Positions 8,758-17,457 of a stretch of DNA of 41,740 bases are shown here, one piece after another. Location of the stretch: contig JABDKX010000253.1 in assembly GCA_013001975.1 (NCBI GenBank), positions 1 to 41,740 on the forward strand, written 5' to 3'. The notes beneath the pieces were generated by a model that was not told the origin of the DNA, searched no databases, and saw only the letters and a list, made by a program, of their open reading frames with translations. Source of the DNA: Saprospiraceae bacterium (GTDB lineage Bacteria; Bacteroidota; Bacteroidia; Chitinophagales; Saprospiraceae). Position numbers and translations under genes: made by a program. Each line of letters opens with the position of its first letter. Within the stretch, counting starts at the first letter, position 1.

Positions 8758-8892
8758 TAACCCAATCAATGGATTTTATAAATTTCTTATTAATTTAACT
8801 ATATAAAATAACTGACTTTTTACTTTGTGGAATTAAGAAAAGTCTTGCGTTCATAAAAATAGAAGTCAAGATAGGAATTGATCAGCATTACT

Positions 8893-8922
8893 TAATGGGC
8901 TTTCGTTATTGAAAGTCCATTA
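8893..8922 (-). terminator. Strong hairpin at the 3' end of hemD
   Basis: TAATGGGCTTTC (8893-8904) and GAAAGTCCATTA (8911-8922) form 12 pairs (one G-U) around GTTATT, three bases beyond the hemD stop. No T tract follows on the minus strand, so it may be an RNA-stability or factor-dependent end rather than a classical terminator. Confidence 0.5.
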
Positions 8923-8925
8923 GAT

Positions 8926-9705
8926 TTACTTATTACTCTTATTCAAATAATTTGTCAATGCCATTGACATAGATGGAGATTCAGGTGCTGGCGCTTTGAT
9001 ATTGACTTTCAAGCCTCTTTCTTCAACAGCCTTAGTCGTTGAAGTTCCATACACAGCTAACCTCGTTTCATTTTGTTCAAAATTCGGGAAGTTCTCATAA
9101 AGCGAGTGTATGCCCAAAGGACTGAAGAAGACCAAACAATCATACGTAATGTCTTTCAAATCTGAAAGATCACTTGCGACTGTTCTGTACATCATGGCTT
9201 CTTTAAAGTTAATCTCATTCTCCTCTAAATATTTAACAACATCTAGGGAGCCTAGATTAGAACAAGGCAGTAAGAATTTTTCCTTTTCCTTATGTTTATT
9301 AAATGCCGTTTCCAGATCTTGAATTTTTCTTACACCAACAAATACCTTTCGCTTTCTGTAAACAATAAATTTCTGAAGGTAATTTGCAATGGCTTCTGAT
9401 AAACAGAAATACTTAGTTTGTTGAGACATTTGCACTCTCATCTCTTCACACATTCTGAAAAAGTGCTCGATCGAGTTTTTACTTGTAAAAATAATTGCCG
9501 TGAATTCATCAGGACGCAGTCTGTTTTTCCTGAATTCTTTTTCAGTCACACCTTCTACATGGATAAAAGGTCTCCAATCAATCTTGATGCCCCATTTACT
9601 CGCAATATCGAAGTAGGGAGATCTTTCGGGTTTCGGTTGAGAAATCAATATCGAATCGATTCTCTTGTAAGATTCAGTGCTCATAGAATCAGCTCCAGAT
9701 GCCAT
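8926..9705 (-). CDS. hemD: Uroporphyrinogen-III synthase
   Basis: 259 residues; Met8 is an alternative start. HemD closes and inverts ring D of hydroxymethylbilane to form uroporphyrinogen III, the branch point to haem and sirohaem, in the cytoplasm. The sequence is poorly conserved in this family, but the two-lobe pattern is visible: ISQPKPERSPYFDIASKWGIKIDWRPFI near the start, AIIFTSKNSIEHFF (~68-81), a middle lobe with FLLPCSNLG, then CLVFFSPLGIHSLYENFP and LAVYGTSTTKAVEERGLKVNIKAPAPESPSMS-type C-terminal elements. It follows a DUF4271 gene by 39 nt; that adjacency is common in Bacteroidota and supports the call. Confidence 0.85.
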   Translation of the reverse strand: MASGADSMSTESYKRIDSILISQPKPERSPYFDIASKWGIKIDWRPFIHVEGVTEKEFRKNRLRPDEFTAIIFTSKNSIEHFFRMCEEMRVQMSQQTKYFCLSEAIANYLQKFIVYRKRKVFVGVRKIQDLETAFNKHKEKEKFLLPCSNLGSLDVVKYLEENEINFKEAMMYRTVASDLSDLKDITYDCLVFFSPLGIHSLYENFPNFEQNETRLAVYGTSTTKAVEERGLKVNIKAPAPESPSMSMALTNYLNKSNK

Positions 9706-9744
9706 AAAATTCGCCTCAATAAAAAAACTAACTAATATATTTCC

Positions 9745-10641
9745 TTATACCAAACCATCAACCAATTTGTATGTAATTAACCATGGCGATAATTCGAAGG
9801 CACAAAAATACAGAAAAAAATGAAAAAAATTACTGTTCACATACTTGCGACCGACTCTCAAACCCTTATAATATCTTGACATTAAGAAGGTTATGAAAAT
9901 AATCAAGCCTAAAACTGCCAAACCTTTCGACCAAATTTCTGGACCAAACACGAAAAGAATGTTTAAAACAAGAAAAAACACTGCCAAAAGGTTTCTAATT
10001 GTAATGATCGTGAAGTCATAAAGTTGAGCTTCTTTTTGGAATTCAAAAATCCATGAAACAATAGCTATAGCTATATGCTTTCCCACAAAAAAGACTGCAA
10101 CAGCTAATGAGATCAGCCAATAATTTGAACTTTCAAGAGGCATAAAAACGCTATTTATCACTAAAAACAGGAATAATGAAAAATTTATCAAAAAAAGCAA
10201 ATACCCCAGAAAAAATGGAATTGATCGCCCTCCGTTTTGCTCATATTGGGTCAATCTCATAAAATTATCATTAGATAATGACCTCAATAGATTGAGTATA
10301 AAACTTTTTGTATTAAATAATATGTAGGCTAAAAAGCATAAAGAAAGAACGATAACCCAAAGCGGAAGGTAACCAATCGATATATTTTCTTTCTTTTGAT
10401 CAGTTTGGATATGTAACTGCTCAATTTGTCGATATTGGTTTTTTCTGATTGGGATATGAGAAATTGAAAATGGATTTTCTCCTTCTAACTTAGTAGAAGC
10501 TTCTGGTGCAACATCTTCAATAATTACAGCCTTCGGAACTGTGTCATTTTTATGAAAAACATCAAATGGATTGGATGTTTGACCTTTTAGAAATGGCAAA
10601 GTCGTAAGTAAAAATAAGCTGATTACAATTATGTGCTTCAT
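9745..10641 (-). CDS. DUF4271 domain membrane protein
   Basis: 298 residues. An N-terminal signal peptide (MKHIIVISLFLLTTLPFLKG) is followed by a polar exported stretch (~22-90) and then seven or so hydrophobic helices, including the PFFLGYLLFLINFSLFLF segment typical of DUF4271. The C-terminal LITYKLVDGLV ends in the cytoplasm or membrane. Function is unknown; the usual neighbour hemD (39 nt downstream) is here. A TAGTTTTG box on the same strand lies at 10655-10648, six bases before the start codon, suggesting its own short-leader or leaderless promoter. Confidence 0.85.
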   Translation of the reverse strand: MKHIIVISLFLLTTLPFLKGQTSNPFDVFHKNDTVPKAVIIEDVAPEASTKLEGENPFSISHIPIRKNQYRQIEQLHIQTDQKKENISIGYLPLWVIVLSLCFLAYILFNTKSFILNLLRSLSNDNFMRLTQYEQNGGRSIPFFLGYLLFLINFSLFLFLVINSVFMPLESSNYWLISLAVAVFFVGKHIAIAIVSWIFEFQKEAQLYDFTIITIRNLLAVFFLVLNILFVFGPEIWSKGLAVLGLIIFITFLMSRYYKGLRVGRKYVNSNFFHFFLYFCAFELSPWLITYKLVDGLV

Positions 10642-10647
10642 TGATCA

Positions 10648-10655
10648 CAAAACTA
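10648..10655 (-). promoter_or_regulatory. Candidate TAnnTTTG (-7) box before the DUF4271 gene
   Basis: On the minus strand TAGTTTTG is followed by TGATCA and then the ATG. It matches the Bacteroidota -7 consensus exactly. No clear TTTG -33 box is visible at the right distance. Confidence 0.4.
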
Positions 10656-10694
10656 TAGAAATTCTATTTAATGAAAGATCATAATATCTAATGA

Positions 10695-11381
10695 TTACTT
10701 TTCATTTAATCTGAAACCGACACCATGAATGTTTTCAATACTGATACAAGAATCTTCTTTTAAATACTTCCTTAATCTGCTGATAAAAACGTCCATACTC
10801 CTGCCCATAAAATAATCATTCTCTCCCCAAATTCTCTCTAGGATTACCCCTCTTTCGACAATTTTATTCTTATTGGTAATCAACATTTTCAATAGCTCCG
10901 CTTCTTTTTTTGTCATTTGACTATGGCTATCATTAATAGTCAACTTAAGATTCTCAAAGTCAAGTACGTATTCCCCTGCTCTCAAAACGTTAGCATCATT
11001 TTTGCCTGTAACATACTTCCTTTTCAAAAAGACTTTGATTTTTAAAATCAATTCTTCAATACTGAATGGCTTCGTGATATAGTCGTCTGCACCAATTTTC
11101 AATCCCTTAATTCTGTCTTCTTTCAGTGACTTTGCCGTCAAAAAAATAATTGGAATCTCAGAGTGCCTGCTTCTTATTTCAGTCGCTACTTCAAACCCAT
11201 CTTTATGTGGCAACATGACATCAACTAAACACAAATCAAAAATATCATTTCGAAAAAACTTAACAGCTTCTTCTCCATCTTTCGCATGCGTTACCTGATA
11301 ACCGTTTAACTCTAAGTTGTCTTTGGTCACAAAACTTAATACTTCATCATCCTCAACATATAAAATATGTGGCTTACTCAT
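10695..11381 (-). CDS. OmpR/PhoB-type response regulator (RprY-like)
   Basis: 228 residues. The receiver domain (~1-120) has the acidic pocket Asp11/Asp12, phosphoacceptor Asp54 (LVDVMLP), Thr82 and Lys104 (ITKPF). The C-terminal winged-helix domain (~130-228) has the usual KEAELLKMLITNKNKIV and RSMDVFISRLRKYL recognition-helix patterns. It lies 4 nt after the sensor kinase gene on the same strand, so the pair is one operon. Architecture and context resemble the RprX/RprY pair of Bacteroides; the regulon cannot be read from this window. Confidence 0.92.
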   Translation of the reverse strand: MSKPHILYVEDDEVLSFVTKDNLELNGYQVTHAKDGEEAVKFFRNDIFDLCLVDVMLPHKDGFEVATEIRSRHSEIPIIFLTAKSLKEDRIKGLKIGADDYITKPFSIEELILKIKVFLKRKYVTGKNDANVLRAGEYVLDFENLKLTINDSHSQMTKKEAELLKMLITNKNKIVERGVILERIWGENDYFMGRSMDVFISRLRKYLKEDSCISIENIHGVGFRLNEK

Positions 11382-11385
11382 AACT

Positions 11386-12657
11386 TTAGTTTTTTTCTTT
11401 CTCCATTTCTATAATAAATTGTGTCCCCTCGCCTATTTTTGACTTAACGTCTATTTTCCATCCATGTGCATCACAAATGTTTTTTACATAATATAGACCC
11501 AGTCCAAATCCTTTTACATTATGTACATTTCCTGTCGAAACTCTGTAAAATTTATTAAACAATTTCTTTTGGTTATCTTTTTCAATACCAATTCCGTTGT
11601 CTTTTATTGACAGAAAAACTTTCTTATTATTGGTTGTCAGTTCAAATAATACATCTGGTTTTTTATCACAATATTTAACTGCATTATCTAAAATATTAGA
11701 AAGCACATTTGTCAAATGCAATTTGTCTGCTTTTATTAAAACCGCTTCTTCGTTGGTTGAAAAAGAAAGAAAACCATTTGTCTCATCAAACTTTAATTTC
11801 TCTAAACTCATTATCTTTTTCACAAATTCAACCAAATCAATAGACTCTAAGTTTAACTTAAACTTATCCTTTTCTAATCTTGCTATGTTTAATACTTTTT
11901 CAACCTGATTGTTTAAACGATCATTTTGGTCTTTTATGATAGCAGCATATTGACTAATTCGAGCATCTGATTTTACATCTTCGTTATTTATAATGACATC
12001 AGATGCAATTTTGATAGAAGAAATCGGCGTTTTAAATTCATGTGTCATATTGTTAATAAAGTCCTTCTGAAGGTCTGTAGCTTTTTGCTGCTTTAAAATG
12101 ACCCATATTGCATACATAAATAGCAATACAGCAAAGACCGATATTATGCTAAACATTATATTGGTTCGCAAATCATTAATCAAATAACTAGATCTTTTTG
12201 GAAAACTAATGACGAAGTAATAAATCAAATGATCAAAAGTGGGAAGATTGTCAGTCCGTTCATACGACTCTTGGCCTGCATTTAAATTGCAATAATTTTT
12301 ATATTCCAATTCGTTATTGACACAATCATAAACGGCATATTCAAATGCTGTGTTTAAGGAAGCCTCGTCAAATGTTCGCACCAAAAAGTCCTCTAGTATA
12401 TTAGCATCAATCGCACTATTGACATTAACAGCATAACTCGAGGATCTCTTTTGGATAAGGTTTGACTTAGGTAATTCTGTTTGATTGATATCAGCAATCT
12501 TTACAGCAACCTCTCTCAATGATTTGATCACTATCGAATCAAATTCGTCATTTTTGATAGACCATGTTTCAATAAGCCAAAAAGATTGGAATAATAATAC
12601 GCCACAAACCGCAAGCGATCCCAAGATTAATGTCAATCGAATTGAATTATTTGGCAT
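11386..12657 (-). CDS. Membrane sensor histidine kinase (RprX-like)
   Basis: 423 residues. Two transmembrane helices (~7-28 and ~166-188) enclose a periplasmic sensor of about 135 residues with cysteines at ~112 and ~123. The kinase core follows: phosphoacceptor His206 in MTHEFKTPISS, an N box with DNAVKYC, G1 DNGIGIEKD, F box KLFNKFYR and G2 GFGLGLYYVK. It should autophosphorylate and pass phosphate to Asp54 of the adjacent regulator. The upstream region holds a perfect GTTTGCAAAC palindrome at 12667-12676, which could be an operator. Confidence 0.92.
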   Translation of the reverse strand: MPNNSIRLTLILGSLAVCGVLLFQSFWLIETWSIKNDEFDSIVIKSLREVAVKIADINQTELPKSNLIQKRSSSYAVNVNSAIDANILEDFLVRTFDEASLNTAFEYAVYDCVNNELEYKNYCNLNAGQESYERTDNLPTFDHLIYYFVISFPKRSSYLINDLRTNIMFSIISVFAVLLFMYAIWVILKQQKATDLQKDFINNMTHEFKTPISSIKIASDVIINNEDVKSDARISQYAAIIKDQNDRLNNQVEKVLNIARLEKDKFKLNLESIDLVEFVKKIMSLEKLKFDETNGFLSFSTNEEAVLIKADKLHLTNVLSNILDNAVKYCDKKPDVLFELTTNNKKVFLSIKDNGIGIEKDNQKKLFNKFYRVSTGNVHNVKGFGLGLYYVKNICDAHGWKIDVKSKIGEGTQFIIEMEKEKN

Positions 12658-12666
12658 AAAATTTTT

Positions 12667-12676
12667 GTTTGCAAAC
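12667..12676. promoter_or_regulatory. 10-bp palindrome upstream of the kinase/regulator operon
   Basis: GTTTGCAAAC reads the same on both strands and lies 10-19 bases upstream of the kinase start codon. It overlaps a near match to a -7 box (TAGTTTG). A binding site for the regulator of this operon is possible, but ten bases is short. Confidence 0.25.
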
Positions 12677-12767
12677 TATTACTAAAGATGAATTGAATTA
12701 AGGATAAGTTCTAATTTATAGCCCGAGTTTTAAAAAAACTTGACGACTTATTAACATTTCATTATTA

Positions 12768-13337
12768 TCAGACAGTTATCAACCCTTCTTCAGATAATCC
12801 AAATTTCAGGGCGATGCCCTTTTTATACCTATCCCCTGATAACCAACAAGCCAAAGCATCAAATTGATCGTAATTCAAAATTGTACTTTCTAACTTATAT
12901 GGCAATTTATCTGCCATTCGCTGGATAATTTGATCATTAATCTTCTCTTTTTTATTATAAATGTCGCCCCACTCAAATACGTTTTTTATCAAATATGAAG
13001 GATAAGTTTCTATAAATTCTACATCTTCAAACTTACTCACCAGGCGAATCGCTCTAGCAGTCAATCCACCTATAAACATTGGTGACATGGCTTTTGTCTG
13101 TCTGTCACACTCTCTATAAAAGTAATCTCCCTTTTGGTTAAAATAAGACTCTGGTAAACTTAATGGTGCATCTATAAAAACATGACTCACTTCTAAGCTT
13201 TTAATTAATGTTATTAACCAGTCGTCAGCATCAACTTTTTTTTCAACTTGCTTAATTTTTAGCTCTTCCCCATCAAGGTAAGCCACTGCTGTTGAACCAG
13301 CCAGTTTAGAACCATAATCTATCCCTAACCACCGCAT
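12768..13337 (-). CDS. DUF429 domain protein, RNase H-like fold
   Basis: 189 residues. The opening MRWLGIDYGSKLAGSTAVAYLDG is the beta-strand plus glycine turn of the RNase H/actin-like fold, and the acidic residues continue in SHVFIDAPLSLP (~66-77). The block CDRQTKAMSPMFIGGLTARAI and the ETYPSYL segment are typical of DUF429. The C-terminal NYDQFDALACWL is another conserved element with acidic residues suited to metal binding. A nuclease-like activity is implied by the fold but not established. A TAATTTTG box at 13378-13371 lies about 33 bases upstream. Confidence 0.85.
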   Translation of the reverse strand: MRWLGIDYGSKLAGSTAVAYLDGEELKIKQVEKKVDADDWLITLIKSLEVSHVFIDAPLSLPESYFNQKGDYFYRECDRQTKAMSPMFIGGLTARAIRLVSKFEDVEFIETYPSYLIKNVFEWGDIYNKKEKINDQIIQRMADKLPYKLESTILNYDQFDALACWLSGDRYKKGIALKFGLSEEGLITV

Positions 13338-13370
13338 GCGATATATTTTATTAATTCCATTAAATTAGCA

Positions 13371-13378
13371 CAAAATTA
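13371..13378 (-). promoter_or_regulatory. Candidate TAnnTTTG (-7) box of the DUF429 gene
   Basis: TAATTTTG on the minus strand, about 33 bases before the DUF429 start, a normal leader distance. It matches the consensus exactly but has no obvious -33 partner. Confidence 0.45.
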
Positions 13379-13433
13379 AATAGTTATAAATTCCCTAAAA
13401 ACATATTCTTCAAAATTAACCCTTATCGGGTTC

Positions 13434-15041
13434 TTGTGCTTATCCAATATTCTGTTTTATCCATCAAGACACTATGGATTTGTCACAGACTTTATAAACT
13501 GGTTAAACAAATATGAAAATGGAAATTTCAAAGATGTTCTTACATGTTTTGAATATCCAGGTTTACACCAATTTTTCCACCTTGTCAATTTTATATTATA
13601 CAATATTATTGGAACAAACACAACCGCTTGGTATATAATTCTTGCAAGCTTGCACGGATTGAACGCATACGTCTTGTTTTCTCTGGCTAAAAAAATTATA
13701 ACCCTGAAAGGAAATACCTTCGATCAAAAAATGCTTCCAATTACAATTTCTATCATTTTTCTGATTTACCCTTTCAATATTGAAGCTGTTACTTGGAAAG
13801 CCTGTCTGCACTATTTAATAATACTTCAATTTCTTTTATTGGGTCTTCACCTTTTACTCAATTACATTCAGCATAATATTAAATCTTCATTATGGCTTCT
13901 TCATTTGACGTTTATACTTTCGCTTTTCACGCTTGAATTAAGTTTCATTTTTCCAGCGATATATTTTGTAATAATCATTTATTATGCACATCAATCAACT
14001 GATTTTGTAAAAAACACAAAACGTTTGGCATCAAGCGTAATCTTACCTCAAATCACTTTTCTTGTGCTCTACCTCATATTAAGCAAATATGCAATTGGTG
14101 ATTTTATTGGCCATTATGGAGCAGAAAAACATGTTGTTTTCGACCCTAAACTCATTGCATCAAATGCTTGGAAATATTTTTTTAAACATCTTTTTTATGT
14201 GCATTTCTGGTCGTTTAAATACAAGCAATTTGTCTATGAAAGCTTGATAATGAATAACATATTCTTGCTCGCTACCACAATAAGTTCTGTTATCTTATTA
14301 CTCTTTATTTTGTCGAAAAAGGAAAACGGTCTTAAAGATCAAGTGTTGTTGTTAATTCTTTTTGTACTGGCTCTGGCTCCTATTATAACCTTATATTTTT
14401 ATTGGCAACACCCATATGAAAACGATCGATATGGTTATTTAGCGAGTCCTTTTATTATTGCTTTTGTCGTTAAGCTATTGTGTTTGATTCGTAATAATTA
14501 TCTCAGGATAGTTACTTTTCTTGTATTTGCTTTTATAAATGTATCTCTATTTATAAATGTTATCAGTCGCAATAACGCAGCATCAAAATGTTTACATGGT
14601 TTGCTGAGTGATTTTAAAATTCCTAAGCAAAGTGACAATGTTTTTATCTTAGGAATGCCTGACAATTTTCAAGGTTTATATTTATTCAGAGATTATAAAA
14701 ATAATGCACACATTCTTAAAAAATCATTAGACTTGATGTATAATAAAAGGGTAACTAATAAAATTACGCCTATAGCTCAGTTTAATCAAAAAAATTTAAA
14801 TGACAGTTTAAAAGTAGACTTTATTGACAGCAAAACGATACACGTTGGATTCAAGCAATCTGGAAATTGGTTTTGGAAAGGTGGTATAGGATTATCCAAT
14901 TATAAAACTGATTTGTTTAATGTTGAAAAGAAATCTGGCTATTACAAAATTACTTTTAGTAATGCATCCCGTGATGATTTGTTTTTAATTTCTGTGGGCA
15001 CAGAGTGGCAAAGTTTCAGATGGCCAGAATATCAGCATTAA
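13434..15041 (+). CDS. Multi-pass membrane protein of GT-C glycosyltransferase type
   Basis: 535 residues from TTG 13434. The frame stays open back to 13380 without ATG, GTG or another TTG, and the upstream codons read KLTLIGFLCLSNILFYPS, which looks like the first transmembrane helix, so the real start may be an unusual codon further up. About ten hydrophobic helices follow. The first loop (HYGFVTDFINW) has the acidic residue placed as in GT-C enzymes, and ENDRYGYLASP (~326-336) resembles the ERYLYLPS motif of related membrane proteins. A soluble C-terminal domain (~400-535) ends the protein. GT-C enzymes move sugars from lipid carriers; the donor and acceptor here are unknown. Confidence 0.7.
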   Translation: MCLSNILFYPSRHYGFVTDFINWLNKYENGNFKDVLTCFEYPGLHQFFHLVNFILYNIIGTNTTAWYIILASLHGLNAYVLFSLAKKIITLKGNTFDQKMLPITISIIFLIYPFNIEAVTWKACLHYLIILQFLLLGLHLLLNYIQHNIKSSLWLLHLTFILSLFTLELSFIFPAIYFVIIIYYAHQSTDFVKNTKRLASSVILPQITFLVLYLILSKYAIGDFIGHYGAEKHVVFDPKLIASNAWKYFFKHLFYVHFWSFKYKQFVYESLIMNNIFLLATTISSVILLLFILSKKENGLKDQVLLLILFVLALAPIITLYFYWQHPYENDRYGYLASPFIIAFVVKLLCLIRNNYLRIVTFLVFAFINVSLFINVISRNNAASKCLHGLLSDFKIPKQSDNVFILGMPDNFQGLYLFRDYKNNAHILKKSLDLMYNKRVTNKITPIAQFNQKNLNDSLKVDFIDSKTIHVGFKQSGNWFWKGGIGLSNYKTDLFNVEKKSGYYKITFSNASRDDLFLISVGTEWQSFRWPEYQH

Positions 15042-15051
15042 AATGATCTTT

Positions 15052-15753
15052 TTATAAATCTCCTAACTGAGGTCTGATTATTAATTCTTCCAATACTGCA
15101 GCTGGGCTCATCTCAAAAATACTCCAAACAGCTTCAGCAATATCTTTGGCTTGCATTAACCTGGATTCTGGCAAATCAACGCCTACCCAAGAATTAGACC
15201 AAGTAGCGCCAGGCATCACAGTTGTAACTTTTATACCATCTTCTTTAAGTTCTTCTCTCAGCACCTGAGAAAATCCTTTCAATGCAAACTTAGAAATGCT
15301 GTAAGATCCTCCATTCGGATAAGCCATAAAGCTCGCAATCGAAGCAATATTTATCACAAAACCTTTATTCATTTTTTGCATTGAAGGGACAACAGCGCGA
15401 CTTAAATGATAAGCACTGTAAAGATTCGTTTCTATCATTGCTTCTAAAGCACCTTCTTCCTCTTCCATTATTTTTCCAGGAATAAATATTCCCGCATTAT
15501 TTATTAATATATCAACTGTTGTAAATTGCTCTAAACAGTATTCGGCAAATTTTTCAACTTCAGCTTTTATGCTTACATCAGCTTTATGAATAAGCACCTT
15601 AACTGAGTTATTGGCAGATTGAAGAAGACTTTTTGTTTCTTCTAGATCTTCCATATTTCTTGAGCATATAGCTACGTTTATATTCTTTTCAACAAATTTT
15701 TGCGCAATAGCTAAACCAATTCCTTTTGTTGCTCCAGTTATGATGGCATTCAT
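15052..15753 (-). CDS. SDR family NAD(P)-dependent oxidoreductase
   Basis: 233 residues, classical short-chain dehydrogenase/reductase length. The Rossmann motif TGATKGIG is at 6-13, NNAG at 85-88, and the catalytic triad Ser138, Tyr151 and Lys155 (YSISK) is intact. Arg32 and Asn33 after the second strand (CSRN) favour NADPH over NADH. It resembles 3-oxoacyl-ACP reductase-like SDRs, but the substrate cannot be named. The gene converges with the GT-C gene, only ten bases separating the stops, and diverges from mlaE. Confidence 0.88.
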   Translation of the reverse strand: MNAIITGATKGIGLAIAQKFVEKNINVAICSRNMEDLEETKSLLQSANNSVKVLIHKADVSIKAEVEKFAEYCLEQFTTVDILINNAGIFIPGKIMEEEEGALEAMIETNLYSAYHLSRAVVPSMQKMNKGFVINIASIASFMAYPNGGSYSISKFALKGFSQVLREELKEDGIKVTTVMPGATWSNSWVGVDLPESRLMQAKDIAEAVWSIFEMSPAAVLEELIIRPQLGDL

Positions 15754-15760
15754 ATCTCAC

Positions 15761-15779
15761 ATATTTTGTCACAAAATAT
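15761..15779. promoter_or_regulatory. 19-bp operator-like palindrome between the SDR and mlaE genes
   Basis: ATATTTTGT and ACAAAATAT flank a single C. The perfect 9-1-9 inverted repeat lies 8 bases upstream of the SDR start codon and in the gap shared with the divergent mlaE gene. A regulator site is the natural reading; AT-richness makes chance less remote. Confidence 0.4.
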
Positions 15780-15910
15780 ACTTATCTCTATAATATTTTG
15801 CTTAAGCTAGCCATTAATCTGGGTTCTCAATAAATAGTGAACAAATATTAATCTCAAAACTTAGATATTCATATTATGAAAGGTTACTTTCGCAATTCAA
15901 ACTATCGCTT

Positions 15911-16651
15911 ATTAAAACATTATACCACATAGGAAACTTTGTACGATGGCACGGTATGATTTTCAGAAAACCTGAAAATTGGACCATGTATTACAAAGAA
16001 ACGATTCGTCAAATGTATGATATCGGTGTTGGGTCTATCATGATCATCTTTGTGGTTAATCTTTTTATAGGAGCCGTTACTGCCGTTCAGTTTATCTATC
16101 AATTATCAGGTCAAATTATCCCTAAATACTATATCGGATACATCGTGCGAGACATGGCATTAATTGAATTAGCAGTAACTTTTACTTCTATTATTCTTGC
16201 AGGTAAAGTTGGTTCAAATATCGCTTCTGAAATTGGAGGAATGCGCCAAAAGGAACATATTGATGCGATGGAAATCATGGGTGTGAATACATCTTCTTAT
16301 TTGGTTATGCCAAAATTAATCGCAGCCTTAATTGTAATTCCAATATTGGTTTCTGTGGCTGCCATTGTAAGCATTTCTGGTGGATATATTGCCACCATTT
16401 ATTCAGGAAGCTATTCACATGAAGAATTCATCCAAGGTTTAAGGTCATTTTTCAAACCTTTTACCGTTGTGATGATGTATATCAAAGCTGTTGTTTTTGC
16501 ATATATAATTACATCAATTGCCTGTTATCAAGGTTATTTTGTAAAAGGCGGAAGTATCGAGTTAGGACAAGCCAGTACACGAGCTGTTGTATTTGGAATC
16601 ATCGTTGTCCTCATTGCTGATTATATAATTGCTGTTGTATTAACTGGATAA
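15911..16651 (+). CDS. mlaE: MlaE-type phospholipid ABC transporter permease
   Basis: The first ATG (15956) gives 231 residues but starts inside the conserved N-terminal region. The same frame is open upstream from 15818 and reads KTLYHIGNFVRWHG just before it, as expected for this family. No ATG/GTG/TTG is in frame, so ATT 15911 is proposed as start (246 residues); a frameshift from ATG 15876 is the alternative. MlaE forms the membrane channel of the Mla/MCE system that moves phospholipids between membranes. Five to six helices and the family pattern GSNIASEIGGMRQKEHIDAMEIMGV (~115-140) are clear. The ATPase gene follows with no gap. No MCE/MlaD gene is adjacent. Confidence 0.85.
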   Translation: MKTLYHIGNFVRWHGMIFRKPENWTMYYKETIRQMYDIGVGSIMIIFVVNLFIGAVTAVQFIYQLSGQIIPKYYIGYIVRDMALIELAVTFTSIILAGKVGSNIASEIGGMRQKEHIDAMEIMGVNTSSYLVMPKLIAALIVIPILVSVAAIVSISGGYIATIYSGSYSHEEFIQGLRSFFKPFTVVMMYIKAVVFAYIITSIACYQGYFVKGGSIELGQASTRAVVFGIIVVLIADYIIAVVLTG

Positions 16652-17416
16652 ATGATTAGAACAGAAGGCATATTTAAATCTTTCGGAGATCACGAAGTGC
16701 TCAAAGGCATTGACTTTACTTTTGAGAAATCAAAAACCAATTTAATCATCGGTAAATCTGGTGCAGGAAAAACAGTTTTACTAAAAATATTGGTTGGTCT
16801 TATCAAGCCAACTGCAGGTCATGTTTGGTATGGAGAAAATGATTTGTGCGCACTCAACAAATATGAACTTCAGGATTTAAGGATGCAAGTAGGCATGTTG
16901 TTTCAAGGAAATGCCCTTTTTGATTCTATGACAATTGAAGAAAACATCCGATTCCCTATGGACATGTTTACCAAAATGTCAGCAAAAGAAAAAAGGACGC
17001 AAGTCGATTTATGTTTGGAACGTGTCAGCCTTGAAGGCGTTAATGATAAATACCCTTCAGAAATTTCAGGAGGCATGCAAAAAAGAGTCGGCATCGCCAG
17101 AGCTATTGTACTCAACCCCAAATACCTTTTTGCTGATGAACCCAATTCAGGTTTAGATCCAAAAACAGCTATAACGATTGATGAGCTATTATCTAAAATC
17201 ACGGTTGACAACAATATTACTACCGTTATCAATACGCATGACATGAATTCAGTTATGGAGATTGGGGAAAATATTTGCCTTTTACATGAAGGTAAATTAG
17301 CTTGGCAAGGATCAAATAGTGAAGTCCTTGAGAGTCCAAATCAGACACTCCAGGATTTTATTTTTGCTAGTCCATTTTTACAAAAGCTCAAGAATATAGC
17401 ATTATCAAAATCATAG
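16652..17416 (+). CDS. mlaF: MlaF-type ABC transporter ATP-binding protein
   Basis: 254 residues, starting directly after the mlaE stop. All ABC ATPase motifs are present: Walker A GKSGAGKT (34-41), Q-loop Gln85, signature SGGMQKR (139-145), Walker B with YLFADEP (159-164), D-loop SGLDP and the H-loop histidine in INTHDM. The SGGMQKR signature and the FQGNALFDSMTIEENI region are characteristic of the MlaF family. It should energise MlaE on the cytoplasmic face for lipid transport to or from the outer membrane. Confidence 0.92.
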   Translation: MIRTEGIFKSFGDHEVLKGIDFTFEKSKTNLIIGKSGAGKTVLLKILVGLIKPTAGHVWYGENDLCALNKYELQDLRMQVGMLFQGNALFDSMTIEENIRFPMDMFTKMSAKEKRTQVDLCLERVSLEGVNDKYPSEISGGMQKRVGIARAIVLNPKYLFADEPNSGLDPKTAITIDELLSKITVDNNITTVINTHDMNSVMEIGENICLLHEGKLAWQGSNSEVLESPNQTLQDFIFASPFLQKLKNIALSKS

Positions 17417-17457
17417 TTTAATATTTCTATCGAAGTATTAATCGTAGTCAATATTTT

